Assembly: GCA_964594045.1 (NCBI GenBank)
Contig: CAZQKR010000007.1
Span: forward strand, 1 to 64,000
Source of the DNA: UBA2365 sp964594045
GTDB taxonomy: Bacteria > Bacteroidota > Bacteroidia > Chitinophagales > Saprospiraceae
DNA: 64,000 bases
Direction of reading: 5' to 3'
The stretch's first letter is position 1. Every line of letters starts with the position of its first letter. The notes under the pieces were generated by a model. That model was not told the origin of the DNA, did no database searches, and was given only the letters and a program-made list of their open reading frames with translations. Position numbers and translations under genes: made by a program. Shown one piece after another: positions 54,844 to 64,000 of the stretch.

Positions 54844-57804
54844 CTATTTATCAATTTTATAGCCAAAAACATCTTCCAGGCTGAGTTCAACCACTTTGCC
54901 ATATCTGGAAAGCGCCTCAAAATCGAGTTTTGATTTAGAACCGATGACCCGGATATTCCATTTTTTACCTGCCATATGTTCCTGGTGGAAGTTTTTGATG
55001 TCGGTCAGGTTGATCAGATCTATTTGTTCATAAACGTCTTTTCTGTAGTCGTGAATGAACCCAAGCTTTAGTGCAGCCTGATAATTATACAGGATTTTTT
55101 CCTTTGTGATCCTGTTCGCTTCGATATTCTGCCGGATCAGTTGTTTGCAGACATTCCAGTTTTGTTCAGCTTCTGGCATATCTTCTATCAGGGCGATCAT
55201 CGCATCAAAAGCTTCTGTCAGTTTATCCGACTGGGTTCCGACATAAAAACCAGCCTTGTACGGATCTTCTTTTTTTGCCGGGTTGGAATAAAATCCATAG
55301 GTTGAATATGCCAGGGCTTTGGCTTCACGGATCTCCTGAAAGACGATGGAAGACATTCCGCCGCCATAATACTCGTTGAATGCAGCAACAACAGGCATCC
55401 TGCGCGGATCATAGGGCTCATCCCACCGTTGAAAGCCGATTTCTGTCTGTACCATATCGTAGTCTACAAAATAAACCGTGTTTTCTGAAGGAGAGATTTT
55501 AGGATATTTTCTTGGCTGAGGATATCCATTCAATCTTGATTTCAGACCATAGGTTTTACGAAGGTACTGACTGAGGTCTTCCAGGCTTCTCGGTCCATAA
55601 TAAAAGATTTTGTGTTTGTAGGTAAAAAGGGATTTGACGATTTGCGTCAGCTCGGATGCCTGTATTTTACGAAGATCCTCATTGCTGATCACCTGATTGA
55701 ATGGATTTACCGGGCCGTAGTCTGCATAATTGTTCAACGCACTCCGGAAAATAACATCCTTATTCAGCGTATTGTCCATTCTTTCCTTGATCCGGGCTTC
55801 CACCAGTTTATCAAGGGCATCCTGGTCCGGTTTGGCATTGCGAATGAGATCATCGACGATTGCCATGGCTTTTTCAAAATTCTCTTCAAGACCCGAAAGA
55901 CTGATATACAGCTGTTCTGCACCTGCATAGGCATTATAGTTCACAGCGAGTTTGTACAATTCTTTATTGATCTGTTCAAGTGTTCTTGACTCACTGCCAA
56001 TATATTGCAGGTATTCAAGCGCCAAAGGCAGCTTTTGGTCATTGTAGCTACCCATATCGAATACATAAGAGAAAGAAAACAGTTGATTCTTTTTATTAGG
56101 TACCAGCCATACAGGTACATCGCGGTGCCGGCTTCCGAATTGTATATCTTTCTTAAAATCCAGAAATACCGGCTGAATTGGCTTTGCCGGGGTTTCCTTT
56201 ATTTTTTGGAGAAAACCGGAAACGGAAGACCTGTTGATCTCCACAGGCGTGATTTGGGGCTTTTGGATTTTTTGAATGGTGGTATCTGAACCTGTTTCTT
56301 TATAGACAGCAACATAATTGTCTTTAAACCAGTCATTTGCAAATGAAACCACATCCATTTTTGTAAGTTTTGACATCCTGTCTGCCCGTTCAAGATAGTT
56401 TTGCCAGCTGGTACCGGTTGCAAACAGGTCGTTGAGCGTGAAGGCCATATTCACGGCATCGTCCTGTTCATACACGGTATTGACTTTGAGGTTATTGACT
56501 GTTGCCAGGATCAGGTCATCATCAAAATCTCCGGAGCGCAGCAGATTGATCTGACTGAGGATCAGGTTTTTAACCTCTTCCAGGGACTGATCTTCCAGCG
56601 GGCTTCCGCCGAAATACATCAGGCCATAGTCTTTCAACAGATAATCAAAGCCATAGGCATCCAAAACAAGTTGAGCCTGAACCAGATTTTTATCGATCAG
56701 CCCGGTTTTACCGTTGTACAGCAGAGCGCTCGTGAGTTCAGCTATGAGTGCATCAGGGTGATTGGTGTCCGGCATCCTGAACCCGATGGCCACATTTTCT
56801 TCATCCGGGCTGACAACATGAATTTCGAGCGGTGTCAAATTTTCGCTTTCCGGCTCAAATTGAAAAGGCATGACCGTTCCCGGAGCCCAATCTCCAAAAT
56901 ACCGGTCTACCATGCTGATTGCTTCTTCATGATCCAGGTCTCCTGACAGGATCACAGCCATGTTATTGGGAACATAATATTGTTTATAAAATTTGCGGAT
57001 CGTCTGGATTGAAGGGTTTTTCAAATGGTCAACAGTACCCAGGATCGTTTGTGTTCCGTAGGGATGTTTTTTGAACAGTCCGGCGAACATCGCATCAAAC
57101 ACTTTACTTCCTCCGTCATCCAGACTGATGTTTTTCTCTTCATAAACCGTTTCCAGTTCAGTGTGGAAAAGCCTGAATACCGGGTTTTCGAATCGATCAT
57201 CCTGAACCATCAGGTATTTTTCGAGGTTGTTGGAAGGGAAATTCTCCATATAGGAGGTGTTTTCAAAAGAGGTGAAGGCGTTGGTCATATTGGAGCCAAT
57301 CTCTGCCATTGCCTTATCGTATTCATTGGGAATTGCGTATTTTGCCGCAATACCTGAGAGGGAGTCAATTTTTTGATAAATCGTTTTTCTGACCGATTCT
57401 TCAGTTGTCTTGTTATATACCTCATAAAGTTCTTCAATTTGTTGTAGATACCCCTTTTCTTTTTCGAAATCAGCAGTTCCGAGTTGGTCCGTGCCTTTGA
57501 ACAGCAGGTGTTCAAGGTAATGTGCCAGGCCTGTGTTTGAGGCGGGGTCATTCTTTCCACCGGCTTTTGTGGTGATCAATGCCATGATACGCGGTTCAGT
57601 ACGGTTTTCATGAAGGATTACCGTAAGACCATTTTTCAATGTATAAAAGCGTGTTTGGGTAGGATCTCCTTCAACGGTCAGGTAGGTATACTTCCCGTCA
57701 GGGGAAGTTTTGGAGACAGTTTTGAATGCTGTTTGTGCAAGGACCTGGGTCAGACTGAAAAGAGCTATGAACAGGTATGTTAAATGAATTGAAAACTTTT
57801 TCAT
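54844..57804 (-). CDS. M16-family zinc metallopeptidase (insulinase-like), secreted
   Basis: The 986-residue protein has a signal peptide (about 1-23) and the inverted zinc motif HYLEH at 95-99, with a downstream Glu in ETVYEEKN as the third ligand. The usual two-half M16 architecture follows; the second half lacks a zinc site, as expected. The size matches full-length M16A/pitrilysin-type enzymes. It is probably periplasmic or outer-membrane associated and degrades peptides. A promoter is predicted upstream. The hydrolase pseudogene follows it directly. Confidence 0.92.
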   Translation of the reverse strand: MKKFSIHLTYLFIALFSLTQVLAQTAFKTVSKTSPDGKYTYLTVEGDPTQTRFYTLKNGLTVILHENRTEPRIMALITTKAGGKNDPASNTGLAHYLEHLLFKGTDQLGTADFEKEKGYLQQIEELYEVYNKTTEESVRKTIYQKIDSLSGIAAKYAIPNEYDKAMAEIGSNMTNAFTSFENTSYMENFPSNNLEKYLMVQDDRFENPVFRLFHTELETVYEEKNISLDDGGSKVFDAMFAGLFKKHPYGTQTILGTVDHLKNPSIQTIRKFYKQYYVPNNMAVILSGDLDHEEAISMVDRYFGDWAPGTVMPFQFEPESENLTPLEIHVVSPDEENVAIGFRMPDTNHPDALIAELTSALLYNGKTGLIDKNLVQAQLVLDAYGFDYLLKDYGLMYFGGSPLEDQSLEEVKNLILSQINLLRSGDFDDDLILATVNNLKVNTVYEQDDAVNMAFTLNDLFATGTSWQNYLERADRMSKLTKMDVVSFANDWFKDNYVAVYKETGSDTTIQKIQKPQITPVEINRSSVSGFLQKIKETPAKPIQPVFLDFKKDIQFGSRHRDVPVWLVPNKKNQLFSFSYVFDMGSYNDQKLPLALEYLQYIGSESRTLEQINKELYKLAVNYNAYAGAEQLYISLSGLEENFEKAMAIVDDLIRNAKPDQDALDKLVEARIKERMDNTLNKDVIFRSALNNYADYGPVNPFNQVISNEDLRKIQASELTQIVKSLFTYKHKIFYYGPRSLEDLSQYLRKTYGLKSRLNGYPQPRKYPKISPSENTVYFVDYDMVQTEIGFQRWDEPYDPRRMPVVAAFNEYYGGGMSSIVFQEIREAKALAYSTYGFYSNPAKKEDPYKAGFYVGTQSDKLTEAFDAMIALIEDMPEAEQNWNVCKQLIRQNIEANRITKEKILYNYQAALKLGFIHDYRKDVYEQIDLINLTDIKNFHQEHMAGKKWNIRVIGSKSKLDFEALSRYGKVVELSLEDVFGYKIDK

Positions 57805-57849
57805 TGAAGTTAAGATTTAGCTGCGGCGATAAAAATAGTATTGCTGACA

Positions 57850-57878
57850 CAAAGCTAAGTCATTTTGTGGCAATGCAA
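57850..57878 (-). promoter_or_regulatory. Possible promoter of the M16 peptidase gene
   Basis: On the minus strand, TTG (57878-57876), an 18-nt spacer and TAGCTTTG (57857-57850) fit the Bacteroidota consensus apart from one base of spacing. The gene starts 45 nt downstream. Confidence 0.4.
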
Positions 57879-58003
57879 TCCATTTTTTGATGTTCTGTTT
57901 TTACACAAAAGAGGCAAAAACACAGAAAGTACAGCTGCAGGCTTTTAGTTCAGGATACCGTTGACCGCAAAACCTGTTCATCCAAAAATTTCCATCCAAA
58001 AAA

Positions 58004-59668
58004 TCAATTTTCTATCCACCAGTTTTTCACAAATACATCTTCGGGTTCAATCGTTCCTTTTTGTTTCAGGAAATCAACGATCAATTCGCGGACCGAGATA
58101 TCATATTCTCTGATCATCCGGGCGTTTCTGAGCATATCGAACCCGCCACCACCTGCAGCGCGGTAAGAATTGACTGCAAAGGTGAATTTATCTGAATCCT
58201 GTACGGCTTTTTCCCGGAATTCAAGTGATTTTATCCGGTTGCCCACCGGTTGGGAAACATCGATGGTGTATTCAGCTCCAGAGACCATATCGTAATTGAA
58301 ACCAGGCCATTCAGGATTAGTTTTTACAGGTTGACCTTTTTCCGTCTGCTGGAAAAAACGGGCTGAATGTTCCAGATAAGCTTTGAGTTGTGCTCCGGAG
58401 ATTTCCACCACGGCCAGTTTGTTTTCATAAGGATAAAGCTGTGATAGATCTGCCAGCGAAATGTCCCCGGGACCAAAGCTGGTCTGGGTATTGAAGGCGG
58501 CTGCTGCGGAGAGCTGTGCTCCGGTAAACTGATGTTGGACATGTTGTACCAGGTCAATTAAAGGCGTGTCTTCCTGCCTGGACCTTTTGGTATTCCATTC
58601 AGACTTTGTGGAGGCCACGGGTTGGTTGTAGTAATCCCGCACCTTGTAATGTGCTTCTCTGAGCAATTCACTCAATTCCAGATGTGGTTTTGCCTGGACA
58701 GCTTCAACTGTCTTCGATTTTTGATCAGTTACCTGCCATTCTTTGATGGATTTATTGTAATTGATGGTCAGTGTGGAAATACCGAGGTGCGCACCGCGGC
58801 TTCCCGGCATGATGTATCCGGTTTTGCGGTGATCAGGATTCATAAGATACTGATTTTCCATGATGCGGTGGTGATGGCCCAGGATGATATGGTCAATTCC
58901 GGCAACCGTATTGCCCAGGGTTTTTCCAAAATTTTCTACTGAAGGGGCATCTGAAGCATAGGAAGATTCGCCATCCAGACCTGTATGAGCCAATACAATA
59001 ATGATATCTGCGCCTTTTGCTTTCATTTCTGCAACATATTTCCGGGCAGTTTCAATCGGGTCGGCCATCGTGATCCTGCCTTCCAGCCTGGCTTTGTTCC
59101 AAACGGCAGTGCCCGGAGTATTAAGCCCGAGGATACCGATTTTCATTTTGCCGATGGATTTGAAGATATAAGGTTTATAACAGGGTTCAATGGAATTGTA
59201 TTTCAACATATTGGCAGATATGACAGGTACCACGGATTCCCGGATGCGTTTGTTGATCAGCGCAAGGCTGTAATCGAATTCATGATTGCCCAGCGTAATG
59301 GCATCGTAGCGCATGAATGCGGCTGCTGCCAGGAACGGATTGGGAGAAATGGTATCTACAGATGCAAAATATTCCGCCATCGGGCTACCCTGAAGCCAAT
59401 CACCGTTGTCGACGAGTACGGTATAAGGGTTTACTGCTCTGACTGAATCGATCAGTGTGGCTATTTTAACCAGACCAGCTCTTCCATCCGGCTGATCCCT
59501 GAAGTAATCCCAGGGCATGATATGGCCGTGCAGATCGGTGGTTGACAGAATGACCAGGTCGAAAGTTTGCGGAAGCACTTCTTTTTTAGAAAGTCTGAAG
59601 CCATGCTGACTGCAGGAATTCAGGAGAAGGAAGAATATTACGGACAACAGTAAAAACCTGTATTTCAT
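58004..59668 (-). CDS. 5'-nucleotidase/2',3'-cyclic phosphodiesterase family lipoprotein
   Basis: The 554-residue protein has a lipoprotein signal (FLLLNSCSQ) and an N-terminal metallophosphatase domain with STTDLHGH, VDNGDWLQGSP, TLGNHEFDYS, IVLAHTGLDG and ILGHHHR. A C-terminal 5'-nucleotidase domain (about 360-540) follows, with substrate-binding aromatic motifs (NSYRAAGGGGFDML). It probably scavenges nucleotides by removing phosphate in the periplasm. The start at 59668 is chosen because it begins directly at the signal peptide; a longer frame upstream adds 33 residues unlike a signal. It stands alone. Confidence 0.9.
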   Translation of the reverse strand: MKYRFLLLSVIFFLLLNSCSQHGFRLSKKEVLPQTFDLVILSTTDLHGHIMPWDYFRDQPDGRAGLVKIATLIDSVRAVNPYTVLVDNGDWLQGSPMAEYFASVDTISPNPFLAAAAFMRYDAITLGNHEFDYSLALINKRIRESVVPVISANMLKYNSIEPCYKPYIFKSIGKMKIGILGLNTPGTAVWNKARLEGRITMADPIETARKYVAEMKAKGADIIIVLAHTGLDGESSYASDAPSVENFGKTLGNTVAGIDHIILGHHHRIMENQYLMNPDHRKTGYIMPGSRGAHLGISTLTINYNKSIKEWQVTDQKSKTVEAVQAKPHLELSELLREAHYKVRDYYNQPVASTKSEWNTKRSRQEDTPLIDLVQHVQHQFTGAQLSAAAAFNTQTSFGPGDISLADLSQLYPYENKLAVVEISGAQLKAYLEHSARFFQQTEKGQPVKTNPEWPGFNYDMVSGAEYTIDVSQPVGNRIKSLEFREKAVQDSDKFTFAVNSYRAAGGGGFDMLRNARMIREYDISVRELIVDFLKQKGTIEPEDVFVKNWWIEN

Positions 59669-59935
59669 AGATCTATTTGATTTTTTGGGCAATGTTAAGG
59701 AATTTTTGGGGAATTGAAACAGTATTGATGGACAATCGGCTGTCAAAACTCGTTGGTTATTTTGCAAATAAACTCAATGGTAAGTCATTGCCTGGAGATT
59801 TAGTGATCCGAAAAACTTATTGAATGATGCTTCACCCAAAAGACCAATGATGCATTAATACAATAAAAATGGTCATATTAATTACTGAATTTAGCTAAAT
59901 ATAGCAAATTAACTTACCGAATTAATATTTTTTAT

Positions 59936-59943
59936 TATTTTTG
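59936..59943 (+). promoter_or_regulatory. -7 element close to the DUF4143 ATPase gene
   Basis: TATTTTTG fits TAnnTTTG only 12 nt before the ATG, which would give a nearly leaderless transcript. No -33 TTG is seen. The perfect 12-bp palindrome ATTTAGCTAAAT (59889-59900) lies 36 bp upstream and might bind a regulator. Confidence 0.35.
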
Positions 59944-59955
59944 TAATAAAAACAG

Positions 59956-61083
59956 ATGTGGATCCCCAGATATTATGAAGCTCAGGCAGGATTTCTGCAA
60001 CCAGGCAAAGTCAATTTGTTATACGGTCCCAGGCGATCAGGCAAAACTACACTGATTGAGAAAATGCTTGATCGTTTTACCGGTAAAATCTTAAAAGGCA
60101 GCGGAGATGATATTCAATTGAGGTCGCTGTTAGGTTCTGAAAATGTATCCAGGATTTTATCTGCCATGCGAAATTATGATGTGATTTTTATCGATGAAGC
60201 GCAACGCATCCAAAATATTGGATGGGGATTGAAGATACTTATTGATAATTTGCCGGAAACATTAATTATTGCCACCGGATCATCATCATTTAGTTTATCT
60301 GTTCAGGTTGGCGAACCGTTGACAGGGAGAAGCAAAACCAATTTGTTGTTTCCTGTTTCGATTGCTGAGTTGAAATCCGAATTTGGCGGTATGAAGATCA
60401 TTCAGGATCTGGATAACTACCTCATTTACGGTATGTATCCCGAAGTGTTGAGTCAGGAGAGCAATTCAGAAAAATATGCTTATCTAATTGAACTCAGGAA
60501 TTCCTATATGTTGAGAGACATTCTGGAAATGGAGAATATCAGGAATTCGGACAAGCTGTTTGATTTGCTCAGATTATTGAGTTTTCAGATCGGAAATGAG
60601 GTCTCTCTGAGTGAACTAGGCAATAACCTCGGTATCGCAAAGCAAACAGTTGCCAGGTATCTCGATCTGCTTGAAAAATATTATATTATCAAAAAAATAA
60701 CGGGATTTTCAAGGAATTTAAGAAAAGAGATAAACAAAACGCATCGGTATTATTTTTTTGACAACGGTATCCGCAATTCCATCATCAACAATTTCAATGA
60801 TCTCGGGCATAGAGATGATACGGGTATGCTTTGGGAAAATTTTATGGTCATGGAACGCCTCAAACAACAACAATATACCAAAATGTTCAGCAACAATTAT
60901 TTTTGGAGGACTTATGACCAAAAGGAAGTAGATTTTGTAGAAGAACGTCAAGGAAAGCTATTTGGTTTTGAATTTAAGTGGAATCCCAAAAAGATCAGGA
61001 TCCAGAAAGAATGGCTCAGAACGTATCCGAATTCCAGTTTTGAGATCATTCACAAGGATAATTTTTTGACCTGGCTGGAGTAA
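59956..61083 (+). CDS. AAA_14/DUF4143 family ATPase
   Basis: The 375-residue protein has a P-loop Walker A motif GPRRSGKTT (24-32) and Walker B VIFIDEAQ (75-82). A winged-helix-like segment (about 205-245: SLSELGNNLGIAKQTVARYL) and a C-terminal nuclease-like DUF4143 domain (QKEVDFVEERQGKLFGFEFK) follow. Such ATPases are common, patchily distributed singletons in bacteria and archaea, with no established function. The gene stands alone in AT-rich DNA and may be mobile or part of the accessory genome. Confidence 0.9.
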   Translation: MWIPRYYEAQAGFLQPGKVNLLYGPRRSGKTTLIEKMLDRFTGKILKGSGDDIQLRSLLGSENVSRILSAMRNYDVIFIDEAQRIQNIGWGLKILIDNLPETLIIATGSSSFSLSVQVGEPLTGRSKTNLLFPVSIAELKSEFGGMKIIQDLDNYLIYGMYPEVLSQESNSEKYAYLIELRNSYMLRDILEMENIRNSDKLFDLLRLLSFQIGNEVSLSELGNNLGIAKQTVARYLDLLEKYYIIKKITGFSRNLRKEINKTHRYYFFDNGIRNSIINNFNDLGHRDDTGMLWENFMVMERLKQQQYTKMFSNNYFWRTYDQKEVDFVEERQGKLFGFEFKWNPKKIRIQKEWLRTYPNSSFEIIHKDNFLTWLE

Positions 61084-61283
61084 GCAAATTCCGTGATGTC
61101 ATAGTTTCCTGTCCGGTTTATTTGAGATGTCTACGGGCGAAAAATTGCGCGGAAACGAGGTCATAAGATAACCGTGGATAAAGAGACAGGAGAGGTTACT
61201 TTGAAGTTTAAGTTTAAAATCTGATGGGGAAAAAAGTTTAAAAACCAATAAATTGAACTTATCGAAGAGGCCTCAAGCTTTGA

Positions 61284-61561
61284 CTATCCGGGATTTTGAA
61301 TTAAGTAGTTTTCATTTTTCTGCTGCCGTCCCGGTTTTAGTAAAAACTCCGGTTCAAAATCTGCCTCATTAGGCCATGTAAATGTGTTGAGCTTGATCCT
61401 GAATGATTTATAATAGGCATAGCCCTCAAAGGGTAAAAAATCTTCCTTTGATCTGATTTTACAATTAGCTCTAAATCGGTCAAAACACTTTCTCCATTAT
61501 TGAAAGTCAGCAGTATTTTATAATCTGCGATATATTCAGCGCTAATTACATTCAATATCAT
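61284..61561 (-). pseudogene. Frameshifted DUF2442 gene
   Basis: The first frame from ATG 61561 reads MILNVISAEYIADYKILLTF and on to about VLTDLELIVKSD, matching the DUF2442 N-terminus. A different frame then gives KEDFLPFEGYAYYKSFRI and LNTFTWPNEADFEPEFLL, the typical DUF2442 C-terminal half, ending at the stop 61284-61286. A single-base change near 61440-61500 would restore one ~90-residue protein. DUF2442 proteins are small and often sit next to DUF4160 partners; none is seen here. The start lies just 2 bp downstream of the desulfhydrase gene on the same strand. Confidence 0.7.
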
Positions 61562-61563
61562 TT

Positions 61564-62556
61564 TTAATTAATTTTTATCTCCTCCCCATATGCAAACAAT
61601 GCAGGACCACCTCCTGTATGCCAGAACAAAACAGTGTCGTCTTTTGAAAAAACTCCTTTTCTGATCAGATCGATCATTCCACCCATCGCCCGGGCTGTAT
61701 ATACCGGATCCAGAATGATGCCTTCCAGCCTGGCAAGCAAACGGATGGCTTCCCTTTCCGGATCACCCACGATACCATAACCCGCACCCATATAATCATT
61801 GAATAAAATCACATCTTCCGTGGTAAAATCAGGGATTTGACCCAGTTTTTGCATGGTTTGATTGGCAATATCGCGAATGTGTTCGTCAAACGGACCTTCT
61901 CCGGGCGCTCTTTTGTCAATGCCAATCCCTATCGTTTGATAACCTTGTTTATACAGCCTGGCCCCTAACAGCAAACCGGCATGGGTGCCACCCGAACTCG
62001 AGGCGAAAACGGAATGCGTAAGAGAGATTTGTTGCTCTTCCAATTGATCCCTCAACTCCCTGACCGCTTCTATATATCCGAGTGAACCTGTCGGGTTGGA
62101 ACCGCCATAAGGTATAAAATATGGCTTTTTGCCCTCAGAGCTTAACTTATCCATCAATAAATACATACCTTCTCCTTTCCTTAAATTCCCTTCCCAGTGA
62201 ATTTTGGCATTCAGCAGATCATCCAGCAATAAATTGCCCTGGTAATCAGCCTGCGGTTCGCCGCCAAGCGCCAAATGGCATTCCAGACCGTATTTCACCG
62301 CTGCGGCAGCCGTTTGCCGGCAGTGGTTGGACTGGGCTGCGCCACCGGTGACCACCGTATCACAACCTTGTTGAAGCGCTTCACCGATCAGAAATTCCAG
62401 CTTTCGGGTTTTATTACCACCAAAGGCGAGACCGGTCTGATCGTCCCGTTTCATCCAGATTTGTGGTCCGTCGAGATATCTGGATAGCGCTTTCAATTCG
62501 ATCAGCGGTGTTGGTAAAAAGCCCAATGGGCATCTCGGAAAATTGTTTGAGTTCAT
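61564..62556 (-). CDS. D-cysteine desulfhydrase / 1-aminocyclopropane-1-carboxylate deaminase family enzyme
   Basis: The 330-residue PLP-dependent protein has the family start (FPRCPLGFLPTPLIELKALS) and the PLP lysine in LAFGGNKTRKLEFL. The VVTGGAAQSNHCRQTAAAAV motif follows, and SGGTHAGLLLGA is the phosphate loop. Family members either remove sulfide and ammonia from D-cysteine or open the ring of ACC; sequence alone does not separate the two here. It is cytoplasmic. Its stop codon lies 2 bp from the start of the frameshifted DUF2442 gene. Confidence 0.9.
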   Translation of the reverse strand: MNSNNFPRCPLGFLPTPLIELKALSRYLDGPQIWMKRDDQTGLAFGGNKTRKLEFLIGEALQQGCDTVVTGGAAQSNHCRQTAAAAVKYGLECHLALGGEPQADYQGNLLLDDLLNAKIHWEGNLRKGEGMYLLMDKLSSEGKKPYFIPYGGSNPTGSLGYIEAVRELRDQLEEQQISLTHSVFASSSGGTHAGLLLGARLYKQGYQTIGIGIDKRAPGEGPFDEHIRDIANQTMQKLGQIPDFTTEDVILFNDYMGAGYGIVGDPEREAIRLLARLEGIILDPVYTARAMGGMIDLIRKGVFSKDDTVLFWHTGGGPALFAYGEEIKIN

Positions 62557-62707
62557 TACCAGCTATTTTTACAAAACTAATTGCTTTTTGAAAAACGGAC
62601 TAAATTTAACGTAAAGCAAATTTTTTTATAAAATTTCTGTAAATTCGTGTCTCATTGTACTTATTTTAAATATTCAGCTTTCAAAGCATGAGCTAACTAC
62701 AACTATC

Positions 62708-64000
62708 ATGAAATTCATCGTAAATTTAATATTTCTGTTACTGACAGCCCTTCAGGTCATTGGTCAACACAATTTTGAAAAAGATTTTTTCAGAGACTAC
62801 CCGAGGGAACAATTCATTTTGAGCACCAGAAATACTCAGAGTCATAATACGGGCAATTACGACGTGGTCTTTTGCCGGCTTGAATTGCAGGTGGATCCTG
62901 CCGTATATTACCTCAACGGCAAGGCGACCACATATTTCAAACCGATCAACACAGCTTTGAAAACCATTTATTTTGATTTTACCACACAACTGGAAGTGGA
63001 ATCAGTAATATACAGGGGAAATCCGGTTGAATGGGACAAAACAATCAATGATGAATTGAAAATAGAGTTTCCTGTTGAACTTCCCGCGGGCATTCTGGAT
63101 TCCTTGGAGATCAATTATTTCGGGCAACCCGGATCATCGGGTTTTGGTTCCTTTGCAACAGCATTGCAATGCGGTGACGACGCCATCCCATCCATGTGGA
63201 CGCTGTCCGAACCCTATGGATCAAAACATTGGTGGCCATGCAAACACACATTGAATGATAAATATGATTCGCTTCAAATGGTGATCACCACCCCATCCAG
63301 GTACCGGGCAGCTTCCAACGGTCTTCTGATCAGTGAAATTGAAGCAGGTGATCAAAAGACGTTCAACTGGAAACATCGCTACCCCATACCGGCGTACCTC
63401 GCTGCATTTGCTGTATCAGAATATAAAGTATATTCCGATTGGGTGCCATTGGAGAACAGTGACAGCCTGGAGATACTGAATTACATCTATCCATGCAACC
63501 TGGAATACGCCAAAAGCAGAACGCCCTACACCATTCCGGTGATGCAGTTTTTCAGGACATTTTTTGGAGAATATCCTTACATTCAGGAAAAATACGGGCA
63601 CTGCAATTTTGGCTGGGGTGGCGGAATGGAGCATTCCACTATGAGTTTTATGGGTGGGTTCAGCGATCTGCTCATTGCTCACGAACTGGCACATCAGTGG
63701 TTTGGAGACAAGATCACCTGTGGTTCCTGGGCCGACATCTGGCTCAATGAGGGGTTCGCAACCTATCTGGAAGGCCTTACCTATGACTTTGGGGTCAATC
63801 CGGTCAAGTGGGCCAGTTGGAAGAACACCAACCTGAGCAGGGCACTGAATAGCCCTACCGGTTCAGTATATGTGGATGATACGACGAGTGTCAACCGGAT
63901 CTTCAATGGTAATTTATCCTATTCCAAGGGTGCATATCTGCTGCATATGCTGCGCTGGATGATGGGCGACGATGCATTTTTTAGTGCAATACACCAATAC
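62708..64000 (+). CDS. M1-family aminopeptidase, 3' end beyond the window
   Basis: The frame is open from ATG 62708 to the last base (431 codons). It has a signal peptide (about 1-20) and the M1 N-terminal beta domain. The exopeptidase motif is GGMEH (305-309, the variant of GAMEN). The zinc site HELAH is at 325-329, with third ligand Glu348 in LNEGFATYLE. It removes N-terminal residues from peptides, here probably in the periplasm. The His in place of Asn in the GxMEN motif is shared by some divergent relatives. The start is supported by the signal peptide. The rest of the enzyme lies outside the window. Confidence 0.92.
   Translation, partial: MKFIVNLIFLLLTALQVIGQHNFEKDFFRDYPREQFILSTRNTQSHNTGNYDVVFCRLELQVDPAVYYLNGKATTYFKPINTALKTIYFDFTTQLEVESVIYRGNPVEWDKTINDELKIEFPVELPAGILDSLEINYFGQPGSSGFGSFATALQCGDDAIPSMWTLSEPYGSKHWWPCKHTLNDKYDSLQMVITTPSRYRAASNGLLISEIEAGDQKTFNWKHRYPIPAYLAAFAVSEYKVYSDWVPLENSDSLEILNYIYPCNLEYAKSRTPYTIPVMQFFRTFFGEYPYIQEKYGHCNFGWGGGMEHSTMSFMGGFSDLLIAHELAHQWFGDKITCGSWADIWLNEGFATYLEGLTYDFGVNPVKWASWKNTNLSRALNSPTGSVYVDDTTSVNRIFNGNLSYSKGAYLLHMLRWMMGDDAFFSAIHQY

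Noticed and set aside
61130..61222. Short plus-strand open segment (RKIARKRGHKITVDKETGEV)
   Set aside because: It lacks a start codon and a recognised family and is only ~30 codons long; possibly a remnant, but not supportable as a gene.
1..64000. tRNA, rRNA, CRISPR array or complete insertion sequence
   Set aside because: All gaps were read for GTTCGA-type T-loops, regular repeat-spacer units and transposase motifs; none was found.

Overview
The window comes from a member of the Bacteroidota, probably a free-living or wastewater-type lineage near Saprospirales or Chitinophagales (the lineage is inference). The supporting signs are: promoters of the Bacteroidota type (TTG, 19-21 nt, TAnnTTTG) in front of several genes; many Sec-lipoproteins; a type IX secretion (T9SS) C-terminal sorting domain and SprB repeats; families largely confined to this phylum (DUF4270, DUF4290, DUF4403, a short glycogen-synthase-like GT5 protein); and a lipoprotein-type clade II nitrous oxide reductase. 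No rRNA, tRNA, CRISPR array or complete insertion sequence was seen.

Layout. (1) 0.4-5.3 kb: MscS-type channel, long amidophosphoribosyltransferase paralog, secreted glucosaminidase. (2) 5.3-14 kb: a xylose/xyloside catabolic locus on the minus strand (xylB, xylA, Na+/sugar symporter, PA14-containing GH3 enzyme) with a divergent LacI-family regulator; a perfect 24-bp palindrome covers the -33 element of the predicted xylB promoter. (3) 14.4-24.2 kb: DUF819 membrane protein, then a housekeeping run (GT5-like protein, DUF4270 lipoprotein, glmS, DUF4290, scpB, aat), a minus-strand lipoprotein and a DUF4403 protein. (4) 24.6-27.3 kb: a frameshifted lipoprotein, a DUF6265/alginate-export fusion, and a cupin. 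(5) 27.4-34.5 kb: a nitrous oxide reduction cluster (fasciclin lipoprotein, lipoprotein cytochrome c, nosZ, four-helix membrane protein, nosL, nosD, nosF, nosY). (6) 34.5-43.5 kb: a very AT-rich, gene-poor accessory stretch with a SnoaL-like lipoprotein, a T9SS cargo protein, tiny membrane ORFs and a two-gene unit of large unrecognised secreted proteins. (7) 43.7-46.2 kb: AraC regulator, membrane protein, dihaem cytochrome c. (8) 47-53.9 kb: TetR-linked RND efflux operon (TolC, adaptor, pump). (9) 54-64 kb: a frameshifted alpha/beta hydrolase lipoprotein, M16 peptidase, 5'-nucleotidase lipoprotein, DUF4143 ATPase, a frameshifted DUF2442 gene, a D-cysteine desulfhydrase/ACC deaminase-like enzyme, and the start of an M1 aminopeptidase cut by the window end.

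The biologically richest parts are the xylose locus, whose regulatory architecture can be read directly, and the N2O-respiration cluster with its accessory electron-transfer and surface proteins. The least explained part is the AT-rich island at 34.5-46.9 kb, especially the paired secreted proteins at 39.0-43.5 kb. Three separate genes (about 24.77, 54.7 and 61.4 kb) carry small frameshifts, so either assembly errors or recent gene decay should be considered.
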